A DNA stretch of 64,000 nt from Streptomyces hygroscopicus (GCF_026168105.1 NZ_LBMW01000016.1:1-64000); one strand, 5' to 3'. Positions 16,750 through 25,094 are shown, counted from the stretch's first letter. The notes: a model not told the origin generated them from the sequence alone. Translations and numbers: made by a program.

Positions 16750-17166
16750 TCAGTACCAGTGGTGGGTGGACCAGAAGTTCCACGCCGCGGCGGGGCTGCC
16801 GTAGCGGGAGTTCATGTAGTCCAGGCCCCACTTGATCTGGGTGGCCGGGTTGGTCTTCCAGTCGGAGCCGGCGGACGCCATCTTCGAGCCCGGCAGCGCC
16901 TGGACCAGGCCGTAGGCACCGGAGGAGGCGTTGGTGGCGCTGGGGTTCCAGCCGCTCTCGTGGGAGACGATCTTGTTGAACGCTTCGAACTGCGTGGCGT
17001 CAGGAATCATCTTGTGCGCGATCGCCTGTGCGTTGGTGGCCGAAGCGGGGACGGCGGCCTGAGCGGGCGCCGAGGTGAGCAGCATGCCGGTCGCGGCGGC
17101 GGCCACGGCGGCAGTGGCGACGGCCTTCTTCGGGGAAGCGATGCGGCGGATGAAAGAGACGGACAC
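16750..17166 (-). CDS. Secreted SLT-type lytic transglycosylase
   Basis: A 138-residue secreted muralytic enzyme. The GTG at 17166 follows AAAAGG; a longer ATG reading to 17205 spoils the signal peptide. Residues 1-37 are a signal peptide (RRIASPKK basic head, hydrophobic core AVATAAVAAAATGMLLT, cleavage after APAQA). The mature ~100 residues are a compact goose-lysozyme-like SLT domain: FNKIVSHESGWNPSATN carries the catalytic glutamate, followed by SGAYGLVQALPG, the QIKWGLDYMNSRYGSP helix and a WNFWSTHHWY end. It likely cleaves peptidoglycan glycan strands during growth. Confidence 0.9.
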   Translation of the reverse strand: MSVSFIRRIASPKKAVATAAVAAAATGMLLTSAPAQAAVPASATNAQAIAHKMIPDATQFEAFNKIVSHESGWNPSATNASSGAYGLVQALPGSKMASAGSDWKTNPATQIKWGLDYMNSRYGSPAAAWNFWSTHHWY

Positions 17167-17606
17167 AGAGAAACCTTTTCGTTGGGGGCATGGGTGTCGC
17201 TGCATGCCGGAACCACGTGGGAGTGGAGGGGGCGTGCGTCGGCGCCGCGGCCCGTGTGGGCTCGTCGGCGCCCGGCGACGTCATCCAGAGAAGCAGCTGG
17301 GCGACTCGTCCGCAATGACCCTTTTTACTAGTTGTGGTCGCATCCGTCGCGAAGGTCCCCTGTGTGACCTGGGTCTCAATGTGCAGGTCAGGGGCAAGAT
17401 TGACGAGTGCATGCCTTCCCGTGGAACTACGGTCGCGTGTCGTAGGTGACGGTGGTCACGTGGGACTCGTCACGGTTTGTGTAACGGACCGTCGATGGGT
17501 GACCCACGGACAGGTGCCGGACGGTGTGACCTGCGCCGCACGCGCGGGAGTTGGAATGTGACGGGCGCCGCACGGAGGAGGGCGGCGCAGTCACCGGCGT
17601 CGCGCC
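17167..17606. other. 440-bp intergenic region upstream of the transglycosylase
   Basis: No convincing gene on either strand. The part next to the transglycosylase should carry its promoter. I looked for a c-di-AMP (ydaO) riboswitch, which precedes some actinomycete muralytic genes, and did not find its conserved core. Confidence 0.5.
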
Positions 17607-18470
17607 CTACGGCCCTTCGAAGGTGACCGGGCTCTCGAAGGCCGCCCGCCGGGTCGCCCGGCGCAGTGCCCTGAGCACGGCCGGGCCCAGGACGAAGGTC
17701 AGCACGACCGTGACGACGGCGCGGCCCAGGTCCCAGCCGAGGGAGGTGGCCATGCAGTACGCCAGGAAGCGGGTGAGGTTGGCGGCGAGCCCGGCGTGCG
17801 GGTCGAAGGCGATGCCCGAGGCGAGGGCACTCATGAAGGGCCAGCCCGCCAGGTTCATCACCGTGCCGTACGCGAACGAGGCCAGGAAGCCGTACCCGGC
17901 GAGCACCGCCGCCTCGCCCCGCCCCCGCAGCCGGTCCGGTCCCGGCAGCAGTCCCGCACCCAGCGCGAACCACCCCATGGCCAGCATCTGGAACGGCAGC
18001 CAGGGACCGACCCCGCCCGTCAGCAGCGCGGAAGCGAACATCGTCACGGCGCCGAGCACGAAGCCGAACCCCGGCCCGAGCACCCGCCCGCTCAGCACCA
18101 GCAGGAAGAACATCGGCTCGATACCGGCGGTCCCGGCGCCCATCGGCCGCAGGGCGGCGCCGGTCGCGGCGAGCACGCCGAGCATGGCCACCGCCTTGGG
18201 GCCGAGCCCGGACTCGGAGATCGTCGCCGTCACGACGGCGACGAGCAGGACGAGCAGCCCGGCGAACAGCCAGGGGGCGTCCTGGGCGTGCGCGCCGAGC
18301 TGTGAGCCGGGATCGGCGAACAGGGGCCAGGCGAAGCCCGCGGCACCGACCGCGCTCACGAGGGCGAGGGCGGCGAGGGAGCGGGGCCCGAGGCGGACGG
18401 GACGGGCCTGGGAGACCGTGACCGGTCGCGGCCGGGAGGGCGCGGGTGTTCCTGCGTCATGTGGAGTCAT
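17607..18470 (-). CDS. ECF transporter substrate-binding S component (putative cobalamin type)
   Basis: A 287-residue membrane protein and the last gene of a five-gene ECF transporter operon. The ATG at 18470 overlaps the stop of the ATPase gene (ATGA), so translation is coupled. A ~40-residue cytoplasmic leader is followed by six or seven helices. The stretch EPMFFLLVLSGRVLGPGFGF, then GAVTMFASALLTGGVGPWLPFQMLAMGW is the S-component core of the CbrT-like/uncharacterised ECF-S class. Partners in order are EcfT, fused EcfA-A' and two secreted toroid-like proteins. The candidate B12 riboswitch at the operon head suggests cobalamin or a precursor as substrate; that assignment is inference. Confidence 0.82.
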   Translation of the reverse strand: MTPHDAGTPAPSRPRPVTVSQARPVRLGPRSLAALALVSAVGAAGFAWPLFADPGSQLGAHAQDAPWLFAGLLVLLVAVVTATISESGLGPKAVAMLGVLAATGAALRPMGAGTAGIEPMFFLLVLSGRVLGPGFGFVLGAVTMFASALLTGGVGPWLPFQMLAMGWFALGAGLLPGPDRLRGRGEAAVLAGYGFLASFAYGTVMNLAGWPFMSALASGIAFDPHAGLAANLTRFLAYCMATSLGWDLGRAVVTVVLTFVLGPAVLRALRRATRRAAFESPVTFEGP

Positions 18471-20203
18471 GACGACAACGCCTCCCGGACCTGGGTGACC
18501 GTGAGCCACCGCTGAGGGGCCAGGACCTTCGTCACCTGGGGCGCGAACGACGGGGAGGCGACCACGACCTCGGCGGTGGGGCCGTCGGCCACGACCTCGC
18601 CGTCCGCGAGGATCACCACACGATGGGCGAGTTCGGCGGCCAGCTCCACGTCATGGGTGGCGAGGACGATGGCGTGCCCGTCGGCGGCGAGCCCGCGCAG
18701 TACGGCGAGCAGACGGGCCTTCGCCGCGTAGTCGAGACCGCGCGTCGGCTCGTCCAGGAGCAGCAGCGGGGGCCTGGCCGTGAGCACGACGGCGAGGGCG
18801 AGCGCCAGCCGCTGTCCCTCCGACAGATCCCTGGGGTGGGTGTCGTCCGCGACGTCCGGCAGCAGTTCGGACACCAGGGCCCGGCAGCTGCCGAGGGCGG
18901 CGCCCGCGTCCCGGTCGGCTGCCGTGCACTCGGTGGCCACCGTGTCGGCGTACAGCAGGTCCCGTGGCTCCTGGGGCACGAGGCCCACGCGACGCACCAG
19001 CTCGCGCGGGGCGGTGCGATGCGGCACCGCGCCGCCGACCCGCACGGATCCACGGGCCGGTTCGACCAGCCCGACGAGCGCGGAGAGCAGGGTGGACTTC
19101 CCGGCACCGTTGCGTCCCATGAGGGCGACGGTCTCTCCCGGGGTGACGGTGAGGTCCACATGCCGCAGGGCCTCGATACCGCCACGACGCACGTCGAGGG
19201 ACGTGACCACCGCCGTGGGCCGGGACGGTGGGGCGCCCGGGACGGTACGCCGGCGCAGGAAGCGGCGCGGGGCGGGGACGGCGGGGCGGGTGGCCGCCCC
19301 GCCGGGAGGAGGAGCATCCCCGCGGAGAGCGGAATCCGGGGGAGGGGGAGCATCCCTTTGGAGAGCGGAATCCGGTATGCGAGCGGCGTTCGCGAGCCGG
19401 TCGCGCAGGGGTGCCGCGCGGCGGCGGGCGTCGCGGATCGTCAGAGGGAGCGGCGACCAGCCGGTCAACCGGCCCAGGGCCACCACCGGCGGGTACACCG
19501 GGGAGACGGCCATCACCTCCGCGGGGGTGCCCAGGACCGGGCGGGCGCCGGCGGCCGGGAGAAGGGCGACCAGGTCGGCGTACTGGACGACCCGCTCCAG
19601 CCGGTGCTCGGCCAGCAGGACCGTCGTGCCGAGGTCGTGGACGAGCCGCTGCAGGACGGCGAGGACCTCCTCGGCCGCCGCCGGGTCCAGCGCGGACGTC
19701 GGCTCGTCGAGGACGAGGACCTTCGGGTGCGGGGTGAGCACGGAGCCGATCGCGACGCGCTGCTGCTGCCCGCCGGAGAGCGTGGCGATGGGCCGGTCCC
19801 GCAGAGCGGCGAGCCCGAGCAGGTCCAGGGTCTCCTCGACCCGTCGCCGCATGATCTGCGGGGCGAGTCCCAACGACTCCATGCCGTAGGCGAGTTCGTC
19901 CTCGACGGTGTCCGTCACGAAGTGGGACAGCGGATCCTGCCCGACCGTGCCCACCACGTCGGCGAGCTCGCGCGGCTTGTGCGTACGGGTGTCGCGTCCG
20001 GCCACGGTGACACGGCCGCGCAGGGTGCCGCCCGTGAAGTGCGGGACGAGTCCGCTCACCGCCCCGAGCACCGTCGACTTCCCGGACCCCGACGGGCCGA
20101 CGAGCAGCACCAGTTCGCCCTCCGGTACCTCGAAGTCGACGCCCTGCACGGCGGGTTCGGCCGCCCCGTCGTACGTCACGGAGACGTTCTCGAAGCGGAT
20201 CAC
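18467..20203 (-). CDS. ECF transporter ATPase, two fused ABC domains (EcfA-EcfA')
   Basis: A 578-residue energy-coupling ATPase with two tandem ABC domains. Domain 1 has Walker A GPSGSGKST, signature LSGGQQQRVAIG and Walker B VLVLDEPTSALD. Domain 2 has GRNGAGKST, a weaker signature LSEGQRLALALA and LLLLDEPTRGLD. A ~75-residue linker between them contains near-repeats (PDSALQRDAPPP, PDSALRGDAPPP). The GTG at 20203 overlaps the EcfT stop (GTGA) and the C-terminus overlaps the S-component start (ATGA). It would energise substrate uptake through the adjacent EcfT and S component. Confidence 0.92.
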   Translation of the reverse strand: MIRFENVSVTYDGAAEPAVQGVDFEVPEGELVLLVGPSGSGKSTVLGAVSGLVPHFTGGTLRGRVTVAGRDTRTHKPRELADVVGTVGQDPLSHFVTDTVEDELAYGMESLGLAPQIMRRRVEETLDLLGLAALRDRPIATLSGGQQQRVAIGSVLTPHPKVLVLDEPTSALDPAAAEEVLAVLQRLVHDLGTTVLLAEHRLERVVQYADLVALLPAAGARPVLGTPAEVMAVSPVYPPVVALGRLTGWSPLPLTIRDARRRAAPLRDRLANAARIPDSALQRDAPPPPDSALRGDAPPPGGAATRPAVPAPRRFLRRRTVPGAPPSRPTAVVTSLDVRRGGIEALRHVDLTVTPGETVALMGRNGAGKSTLLSALVGLVEPARGSVRVGGAVPHRTAPRELVRRVGLVPQEPRDLLYADTVATECTAADRDAGAALGSCRALVSELLPDVADDTHPRDLSEGQRLALALAVVLTARPPLLLLDEPTRGLDYAAKARLLAVLRGLAADGHAIVLATHDVELAAELAHRVVILADGEVVADGPTAEVVVASPSFAPQVTKVLAPQRWLTVTQVREALSS

Positions 20204-21276
20204 GCGGGCTCCTCGGGGGTGGGAGTGACGAACGCGGGCAGCAGACCGAGCAGCAGGGCCGCGGCGGGGAGCAGCGGGAGCGTCGGGGCGGTCAGCGGTA
20301 CGACGCCGGGGCGCAGCGCGGCGGGATCACCGGCGGCGGCCAGCAGCGCCGCCGCCGCGATCCCGGAACCGGCGACCAGCCACGCCCGTGCGCCCCATGC
20401 GTCCGGCCGGTAGCGGGTGCGCGGCGAGCGGCGGCCGCCGAGCAGGAGCCCGGCGAGCGCGGCTGCCAGGCCGGCGAGCAGGACGGGCAGACCGTAGACG
20501 GCCCCTTCCGCGGTCAGCAGTCCGTACGTTCCCGCGCACACGCCGAGCAGACCGCCCAGCGTGAGGGCGGTGGTGGTGCGGCGGACGGCGGGCGGGACAT
20601 CGGCGGTGCGGCCGAAGCCGCGCGCGTCCATCGCCGCGGCGAGCGCGACCGAGCGCTCCAACGCGCCCTCCAGGACCGGAAGTCCGACCTGGAGCAGACC
20701 GCGCAGGCCCCGGTCGGGCCGGCCACGCAGCCGGCGCGCGGCACGCAGACGCCGGACGTCGGCGATGAGGTGCGGGGCGAAGGTGAGCGCCACGACGACC
20801 GCGACACCCGCCTCGTACAGGGCGCCCGGGAGGGATTTGAGGAGCCGGGCGGGGTTCGCGAGGGCGTTCGCGGCGCCTACGCAGATCAGGAGCGTGGCCA
20901 GCTTCAGACCGTCGTAGAGGGCGAAGACGAGGCCCTCGGCGGTGACCCGGCCTCCGAGGCGGATGCCCTGGGCCCAGTGCGGGAGGGGCACCTCGGGGAG
21001 GGTGAGAACGGTGTGGGTGCCGGGGACGGGCGAGCCGAGGACCACGGCGAACAGGAGACGGACGGCGAGGACGGCGAGGCCGAGCCGTACGAAGGCGGAG
21101 TAGGAGCGGGACCAGGGGGCGCAGGTACGGCGGGCCGCGACGACGTAGGCGGACACGGCGATGAGGAGGGCGAGCAGGATGGGGTTGGTGGTCCGGGTGG
21201 CGGCGGTGGCCAGGCCCAGGGCCCACAGCCACCACGCGCCCGGGTGCACGGCGGGCCGGCCTCGGCGGGGTGCCAT
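20200..21276 (-). CDS. ECF transporter transmembrane component EcfT
   Basis: A 358-residue CbiQ/EcfT-family coupling protein. The ATG at 21276 (MAPRRGRPAVHPGAWWLWALG) starts 2 nt after the stop of the upstream gene. The coupling motif is AMDARGFGRT (the A-R-G helix that docks on the ATPases), preceded by a second basic coupling helix (ADVRRLRAARRLRGRP). Transmembrane segments flank these and a longer C-terminal tail adds three more helices than the usual ~265-residue EcfT. The stop overlaps the ATPase start. Confidence 0.88.
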   Translation of the reverse strand: MAPRRGRPAVHPGAWWLWALGLATAATRTTNPILLALLIAVSAYVVAARRTCAPWSRSYSAFVRLGLAVLAVRLLFAVVLGSPVPGTHTVLTLPEVPLPHWAQGIRLGGRVTAEGLVFALYDGLKLATLLICVGAANALANPARLLKSLPGALYEAGVAVVVALTFAPHLIADVRRLRAARRLRGRPDRGLRGLLQVGLPVLEGALERSVALAAAMDARGFGRTADVPPAVRRTTTALTLGGLLGVCAGTYGLLTAEGAVYGLPVLLAGLAAALAGLLLGGRRSPRTRYRPDAWGARAWLVAGSGIAAAALLAAAGDPAALRPGVVPLTAPTLPLLPAAALLLGLLPAFVTPTPEEPA

Positions 21277-21278
21277 GG

Positions 21279-21905
21279 TCAGCCCCTGCGGCGGCGTGCC
21301 TGCCATATCGCCGCCGCGCCGAGCGCGGCCACGGCGGCGGCGCCCGCCAGCACGCCCACCGACGGGCCGTGGTGCGGCCTGCTCCGCGCCGGCGCCGGCT
21401 TGCCCGGCGCCGTCACCTGCTCCCCGCACCCCTTCTCCGGATACCCCGCGATCGCGCACAGCAGGGCGTTCATGTCGTACCGGAGGGGCTTGGCCACGGC
21501 CGCCAGGGCGTCCGCCGTGGTCGCGTCCCCGGGCACGCGGGCGCAGGCGGTGCGCGGTGCCGGAGGGGTCTCGCCGGAGGGGGCGTCCGCCGTCGTACCG
21601 AAGTCGAGGACCAGCGCCACCCGCTTCTCACCGCTTTGCGCGGGCGTCCTCGCGCAGATCGCGGCGAAGTCCGCCGTGCCGCGCGGCTTCATGGCGTCCT
21701 TCGAGTCCGCGCTCACGGCGAACCGGAAGCCCTGGACGTCCCCGTCGGCCGGGCGCGCCGTCGACGGGCCCTGCGTGGCATACGTCCACGCGTTGCCGTT
21801 GCGCTCCCAGAAGGACCAGTACCGGTAGCCGACGGCGTGCGCCTGGCCGGCGCCGAAGACAACGAGCAGGGCCAGGAGCAGGGCGGTCGAGGTGCGGCGT
21901 ATCAC
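21279..21905 (-). CDS. Secreted, C-terminally anchored protein resembling the transcobalamin beta domain (SCO-type hypothetical)
   Basis: A 208-residue exported protein. The GTG at 21905 overlaps the previous stop (GTGA). Residues 1-24 are a signal peptide ending GAGQAHA. The mature part begins VGYRYWSFWERNGNAWTYAT, then GPSTARPADGDVQGFRF, a pattern of aromatic strand residues plus a GP-S/T turn similar to DUF4430/transcobalamin C-terminal domains. The C-terminus is a Pro-rich linker, one transmembrane helix and RRRRG. Together with the toroid protein encoded just upstream, it would complete a two-part corrinoid-binding surface receptor. The similarity is by eye and should be treated as tentative. 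Confidence 0.7.
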   Translation of the reverse strand: MIRRTSTALLLALLVVFGAGQAHAVGYRYWSFWERNGNAWTYATQGPSTARPADGDVQGFRFAVSADSKDAMKPRGTADFAAICARTPAQSGEKRVALVLDFGTTADAPSGETPPAPRTACARVPGDATTADALAAVAKPLRYDMNALLCAIAGYPEKGCGEQVTAPGKPAPARSRPHHGPSVGVLAGAAAVAALGAAAIWQARRRRG

Positions 21906-23128
21906 GGCTGCCGCTTCTTGCTGCGGCCGGACAGCAGGAAGCCGATGCCGACGCCGGCGACGAGCCCGACGCCGATGACCCACCAGAAGCCGGTGCTGGA
22001 ACTCGAGTCGGTCTTCCTGCCGGTTTCGTCGCTGTGCCCGGTCGCCTGCGCCGCCTGCGGTGCAGGGCCCGTGGCGCCCAGCTCGGTGACCAGGTCCGCC
22101 CCGCCGAAGTCGTGCGGGTCGGCGCCCAGCGCGTGCGCGGCGAGGATCAGCTGCGCGTACGCGGCCGGGCCGCTCGTCTTCGCCCACTGCGCGGAGTTCT
22201 TCTCGAGCCAGGCGTACGTCTTCCTCGCGGACTCCGTCGAGCCCTGCGTGGCGAGCGCGACGACCGCGTCCGCCGTGTTGCCGTAGTCGGGCCCCGGCTT
22301 GGCACCGGGGAGCGCCGACGTCAGGTGATCGTCCTTGGCCAGGGCCTTGACCAGGAAGGCGGCCCCGTTGCGCGCGGCCTGCTCGGGGCTCTCGGCGGTC
22401 TGGCACGAGGCAGCGGTGCCCGACGGCTTCGCGGCCCGACCGGCGAGCCCCTGGCCGAGTGCGCCGACCACGGCGGCGGCCGTGGCGTCCGCGTTCGCCG
22501 CCAGCCCGCCCTTCTTGTCCGGCTGATAGGCGAACGCGCCGCCGCCGTCCTGGTCGCACGGGATCGACAGCTTCAGCAGCGCCTCGAAGGGCGACTTGCC
22601 GCCCTTGGACCTGACCTCCCCCGGCTTTTCGCCGACTGCGGCCAGTGCTCCCACCACAACGGACGTGGAGTTGGCGTCGCTCGCGCCGCCCGGGGTGTAG
22701 CTCCAGCCGCCGTCCGCGTTCTGCACGGACTTCAGCCAGGCCACGGCCTTTTCGGCCTGGGCGTGCCCGCCGAGCGCGGCCAGCGCCTGGACGGCGGCCG
22801 CAGTGCTGTTCGTGTCGACGGGTGTCTTCGCGTCGCACTTCGCCGTCGGGTTCGCGCGGTAGGGGGCGAAGGCGCCGTCGGCGCACTGCTGCCCGGCGAG
22901 CCAGTCCACGGCCTCCACGGCCGGCCTCACACCGACGGTGTGCTGGGCGAACAGCGCGAACGACTGGCGCCAGACGCCGTCGTAGGTGGGGTCCGTGGTG
23001 CCGTACAGGCCGGAGGGGAGCGACGGCGGGGCGGACGGGGAGGGGCTCCCGGCCACTGCGGCCGGGGCAGCGGCCGCGCCGATCACGGCTATGGCGGCCA
23101 GTACCGCTGCGCTGCGGCGAACGATCAT
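21902..23128 (-). CDS. Secreted prenyltransferase/squalene-oxidase-repeat (alpha/alpha toroid) protein
   Basis: A 408-residue surface protein, first gene of the ECF operon. The ATG at 23128 follows GAGAGG 12 nt away; an earlier reading is hydrophilic. A signal peptide (ending PAAVAG) is followed by a toroid of helical hairpin repeats such as AVDWLAGQQCADGAFAPY, AVAWLKSVQNADGGWSY and NADATAAAVVGALGQGLA. These are the prenyltransferase/SQase repeats that also build the alpha domain of transcobalamin and intrinsic factor. It lacks the DxDD cyclase motif, so enzymatic activity is unlikely. A Ser-rich linker, a transmembrane helix (FWWVIGVGLVAGVGIGFLL) and SGRSKKRQP anchor it. Likely role: capture of a corrinoid for the ECF transporter. 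Confidence 0.82.
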   Translation of the reverse strand: MIVRRSAAVLAAIAVIGAAAAPAAVAGSPSPSAPPSLPSGLYGTTDPTYDGVWRQSFALFAQHTVGVRPAVEAVDWLAGQQCADGAFAPYRANPTAKCDAKTPVDTNSTAAAVQALAALGGHAQAEKAVAWLKSVQNADGGWSYTPGGASDANSTSVVVGALAAVGEKPGEVRSKGGKSPFEALLKLSIPCDQDGGGAFAYQPDKKGGLAANADATAAAVVGALGQGLAGRAAKPSGTAASCQTAESPEQAARNGAAFLVKALAKDDHLTSALPGAKPGPDYGNTADAVVALATQGSTESARKTYAWLEKNSAQWAKTSGPAAYAQLILAAHALGADPHDFGGADLVTELGATGPAPQAAQATGHSDETGRKTDSSSSTGFWWVIGVGLVAGVGIGFLLSGRSKKRQP

Positions 23129-23220
23129 GATCGGCGGATGCCTCTCCCTGTGGGGGACCGGGGCGCACGGGCGCTCGGAGGCAGCCGGGCGGCTCCGGCC
23201 CCGTGACCTCGACGGTGCCT

Positions 23221-23243
23221 GCCGTCGGCGGACTGCCGACGGC
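23221..23243 (-). promoter_or_regulatory. Hairpin between riboswitch and ECF operon (expression platform candidate)
   Basis: GCCGTCGGC (23221-23229) and GCCGACGGC (23235-23243) form a perfect 9-bp stem with a 5-nt loop, about 90 nt before the first ATG. It could be a terminator or sequestering stem of the riboswitch. Confidence 0.5.
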
Positions 23244-23249
23244 ATGAGC

Positions 23250-23400
23250 CGGTCATGTCCCGTGCGAGGCAGTCCGGCTCACCGCCTTGGGCAGACGGAT
23301 CACGGATCGGGGCCTCCCGTGCTCGAGCGAAGTCGAGGGCTTGGGGAAGGGCCAGCGCCGGATTTGCGCGGCTTCCCACCGTACGGGTGATGACGACCCG
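23250..23400 (-). promoter_or_regulatory. Candidate cobalamin riboswitch
   Basis: Reading the minus strand, GTACGGTGGGAAGCC followed by GCAAATCCGGCGCTGGCCC corresponds to the conserved GGGAA-CCGGTG-A-TCCGG-GCGG-CCC core of B12 riboswitches (around 23345-23382). About 70 nt later GAGCCGGACTGCC (23268-23280) resembles the B12 box. The interval between them is filled by a copy of a dispersed repeat (23309-23347). The element lies 120-270 nt upstream of the ECF operon. The match is imperfect and was made by eye. Confidence 0.5.
23309..23347 (+). repeat. Dispersed palindromic element, copy 1
   Basis: ggcctcccgtgctcgagcga followed by agtcgagggcttgggga. Inverted halves flank the CTCGAGCGAAGTCGAG core. 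Copies 2 and 3 lie at 24341 and 36213. Confidence 0.8.
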
Positions 23401-23462
23401 CACACTCTACCGGCCCGTACGGACACACCCGGGAGCCGCCTGCGACCTCGGGCCCCGCGGCC

Positions 23463-23927
23463 TCACCCGCCGCACGGCCCGCCGTCACCCAGGCGCGCGG
23501 TCGGGCCGCCGAAGGGAAGGAAGAGGGTCCGGGAGGCGAGCAGCCAGGCGCCGTCCACCTTGCGGAAGGTGTCCTCGTAGTTGCCCACTTGCGTCGGGGG
23601 GCCCGCCGGGACCATGCCGCCCGCGTAGCCGTCGACCCGATGGGTCGCGAAGTACGACGTGGCGGTGGCCGTCGTCGGGGAGGCCGCCGTGACGAGGACG
23701 TTCGTCATCAGGCGGCGCGAGAGCCTGTCCGCGGGGCGCGAGGCGAAGTACGTCCGCAGGGCGTCCCGGCCCTCGATCCGCCGCCCGCCCTCCGGCTATT
23801 CCCAGATGCCGTCCTCGGTGAACAGCTCGGCCACGGTGGGTGGTTCGCCGAGGTCGAGGCGGTGGGCGAAGCCGAGGACGAGGCGCTCGCAGGCGCGTTC
23901 GGCGAGGAGTTGCTCCCAGGGGTCCAT
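23463..23927 (-). pseudogene. SnoaL-like protein gene with in-frame amber codon
   Basis: From ATG 23927 the frame encodes MDPWEQLLAERACERLVLGF, AHRLDLGEPPTVAELFTEDG and IWE, then TAG (complement of 23796-23798), then continues without shift as PEGGRRIEGRDALRTYFASR and on to FRKVDGAWLLASRTLFLPFG and a TGA at 23463. The product would be 154 residues, a normal SnoaL-like/NTF2-like length, with codon 44 as the only defect. Homologues usually have tryptophan at this place (TGG to TAG is one base). It is a recent nonsense mutation or a base-calling error. An internal ATG at 23708 would give only the C-terminal 81 residues. Confidence 0.75.
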
Positions 23928-23984
23928 GGCACGGTGGTAGCACTGGCAGCCGTACGGACACGACCGGATTACGCCGTCACGCCG

Positions 23985-25043
23985 TCACACCGCCACGTAC
24001 GCCACCGGATCGCTTCCCGTCACCGCCTCCGCCCGGCCCAGTTTCACCAGTCGGCGCAGATGGGCCTCGGCCTCCGCGACCGCGATGTGCCGTGACCCGT
24101 ACGAGATCTGCTCCCAGGGCCGGTTCCACTCCATGCGCTCCGCGAGTTGCCAGGGGGTGAGCGGGGTGGTCAGCAGGGACCGGAGCCCGGCCAGCCGGTC
24201 CTCGTGGTGCGCCAGCAACTCCCGTACGCGGCCCGGGCAATCGGTGAACGCGTGCTGGTGGGCCGGGAGCACCTCTGCGGGGGCGAGGCGGCCGACGCGC
24301 TCCAGGGAGTCCAGGTAGTCGCCCAGGGGATCGGTGACCTCCCCCAAGCTCTCAACTTCGTTCGAGCAGGGGGTCCCCTCACAGTCGTCCGGGTCCTCGT
24401 ACAGGCCGATGTGCGGGGTGATCTCCGGGAGCAGGTGGTCGCCGGAGAACAGGCGGCCGTGGCCCGCGAGCCCCGCCGGATGCTCCTCCTCCAGGTGGAG
24501 GCAGACGTGGCCGGGTGTGTGCCCGGGGGTCCAGATCGCGCGCAGGCGGCGGCCGGGGACGTCGAGGAGTTCGCCGGGGACGATCTCGCGGTCCGGGAGC
24601 GCGGGGGAGAAGCCGGGCAGGGAGCGGGGGGTGCGCAGGGGCGCCAGGTGCTCCTCGGGTGCGCCCGCGGCCGCCAGCTTGACGGCCATGTAGGTGAACC
24701 ACCGCTCGGCACGGGTCTCGCGGGTCCGTCGTACGACCGCGCCGTCCGCCGCGTGCATCGCGATCCACGCCCCGGAGGCCTCCCGCACCTTGCCGGAGAG
24801 GCCGTGGTGGTCGGGGTGGTGGTGGGTGATGACGACGCCGTGGATCTCGGCGGCCGAGGTGCCGCAGGCCGCCAGCCCCTCGGTGAGGGCGTCCCAGGAG
24901 TCCGGGTCGTCCCAGCCCGTGTCGACCAGCACCGGACCGCGGTCGGTGTCGACGACGTACACCAGCGTGTGACCGAGGGGATTGTCCGGGATGGGAACCC
25001 TGAGTGACCGTACGCCCCCGCCGTGATCGGCCGTCTGCGCCAT
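23985..25043 (-). CDS. MBL-fold metallo-hydrolase
   Basis: A 352-residue glyoxalase II/lactamase-like hydrolase. The ATG at 25043 has GGGGAG 7 nt upstream. The metal site is intact: THHHPDHHG (HxHxDH, about residues 70-78), TPGHTPGHVCLH, SGDHLL and the distal LPAHQHAF. A C-terminal winged-helix-like tail (LTPWQLAERMEW) is typical of this subclass. An in-frame insertion coding CEGTPCSNEVESLGEV near residue 225 is exactly a copy of the dispersed repeat. It is divergent from the aldehyde dehydrogenase gene, with a KstR-like site between them, which suggests a role in hydrolysing a thioester or lactone in the same pathway. Confidence 0.88.
   Translation of the reverse strand: MAQTADHGGGVRSLRVPIPDNPLGHTLVYVVDTDRGPVLVDTGWDDPDSWDALTEGLAACGTSAAEIHGVVITHHHPDHHGLSGKVREASGAWIAMHAADGAVVRRTRETRAERWFTYMAVKLAAAGAPEEHLAPLRTPRSLPGFSPALPDREIVPGELLDVPGRRLRAIWTPGHTPGHVCLHLEEEHPAGLAGHGRLFSGDHLLPEITPHIGLYEDPDDCEGTPCSNEVESLGEVTDPLGDYLDSLERVGRLAPAEVLPAHQHAFTDCPGRVRELLAHHEDRLAGLRSLLTTPLTPWQLAERMEWNRPWEQISYGSRHIAVAEAEAHLRRLVKLGRAEAVTGSDPVAYVAV
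24341..24378 (-). repeat. Dispersed palindromic element, copy 2 (inside MBL gene)
   Basis: The complement reads ggggaccccctgctcgaacg followed by aagttgagagcttggggg, clearly the same element as copies 1 and 3. It is translated in frame within the hydrolase. Confidence 0.85.
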
Positions 25044-25079
25044 GGGCTCCCCAATCGCCGTCCTCCGGCCCACTATAAC

Positions 25080-25094
25080 TAGAACACGTTTCTA
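25080..25094. promoter_or_regulatory. KstR-like operator in the MBL/ALDH divergent promoter
   Basis: TAGAACACGTTTCTA has exact TAGAA/TTCTA arms and the AAC-GTT core. It lies 36 bp upstream of the MBL start and 156 bp upstream of the aldehyde dehydrogenase start. Confidence 0.65.

Noticed and set aside
17167..17480. c-di-AMP (ydaO) riboswitch upstream of the transglycosylase
   Set aside because: The conserved core blocks expected for this riboswitch were not found on the minus strand.
21902..23128. Squalene-hopene-type cyclase or true prenyltransferase
   Set aside because: Signal peptide, C-terminal anchor and absence of the DxDD motif argue against cyclase activity.
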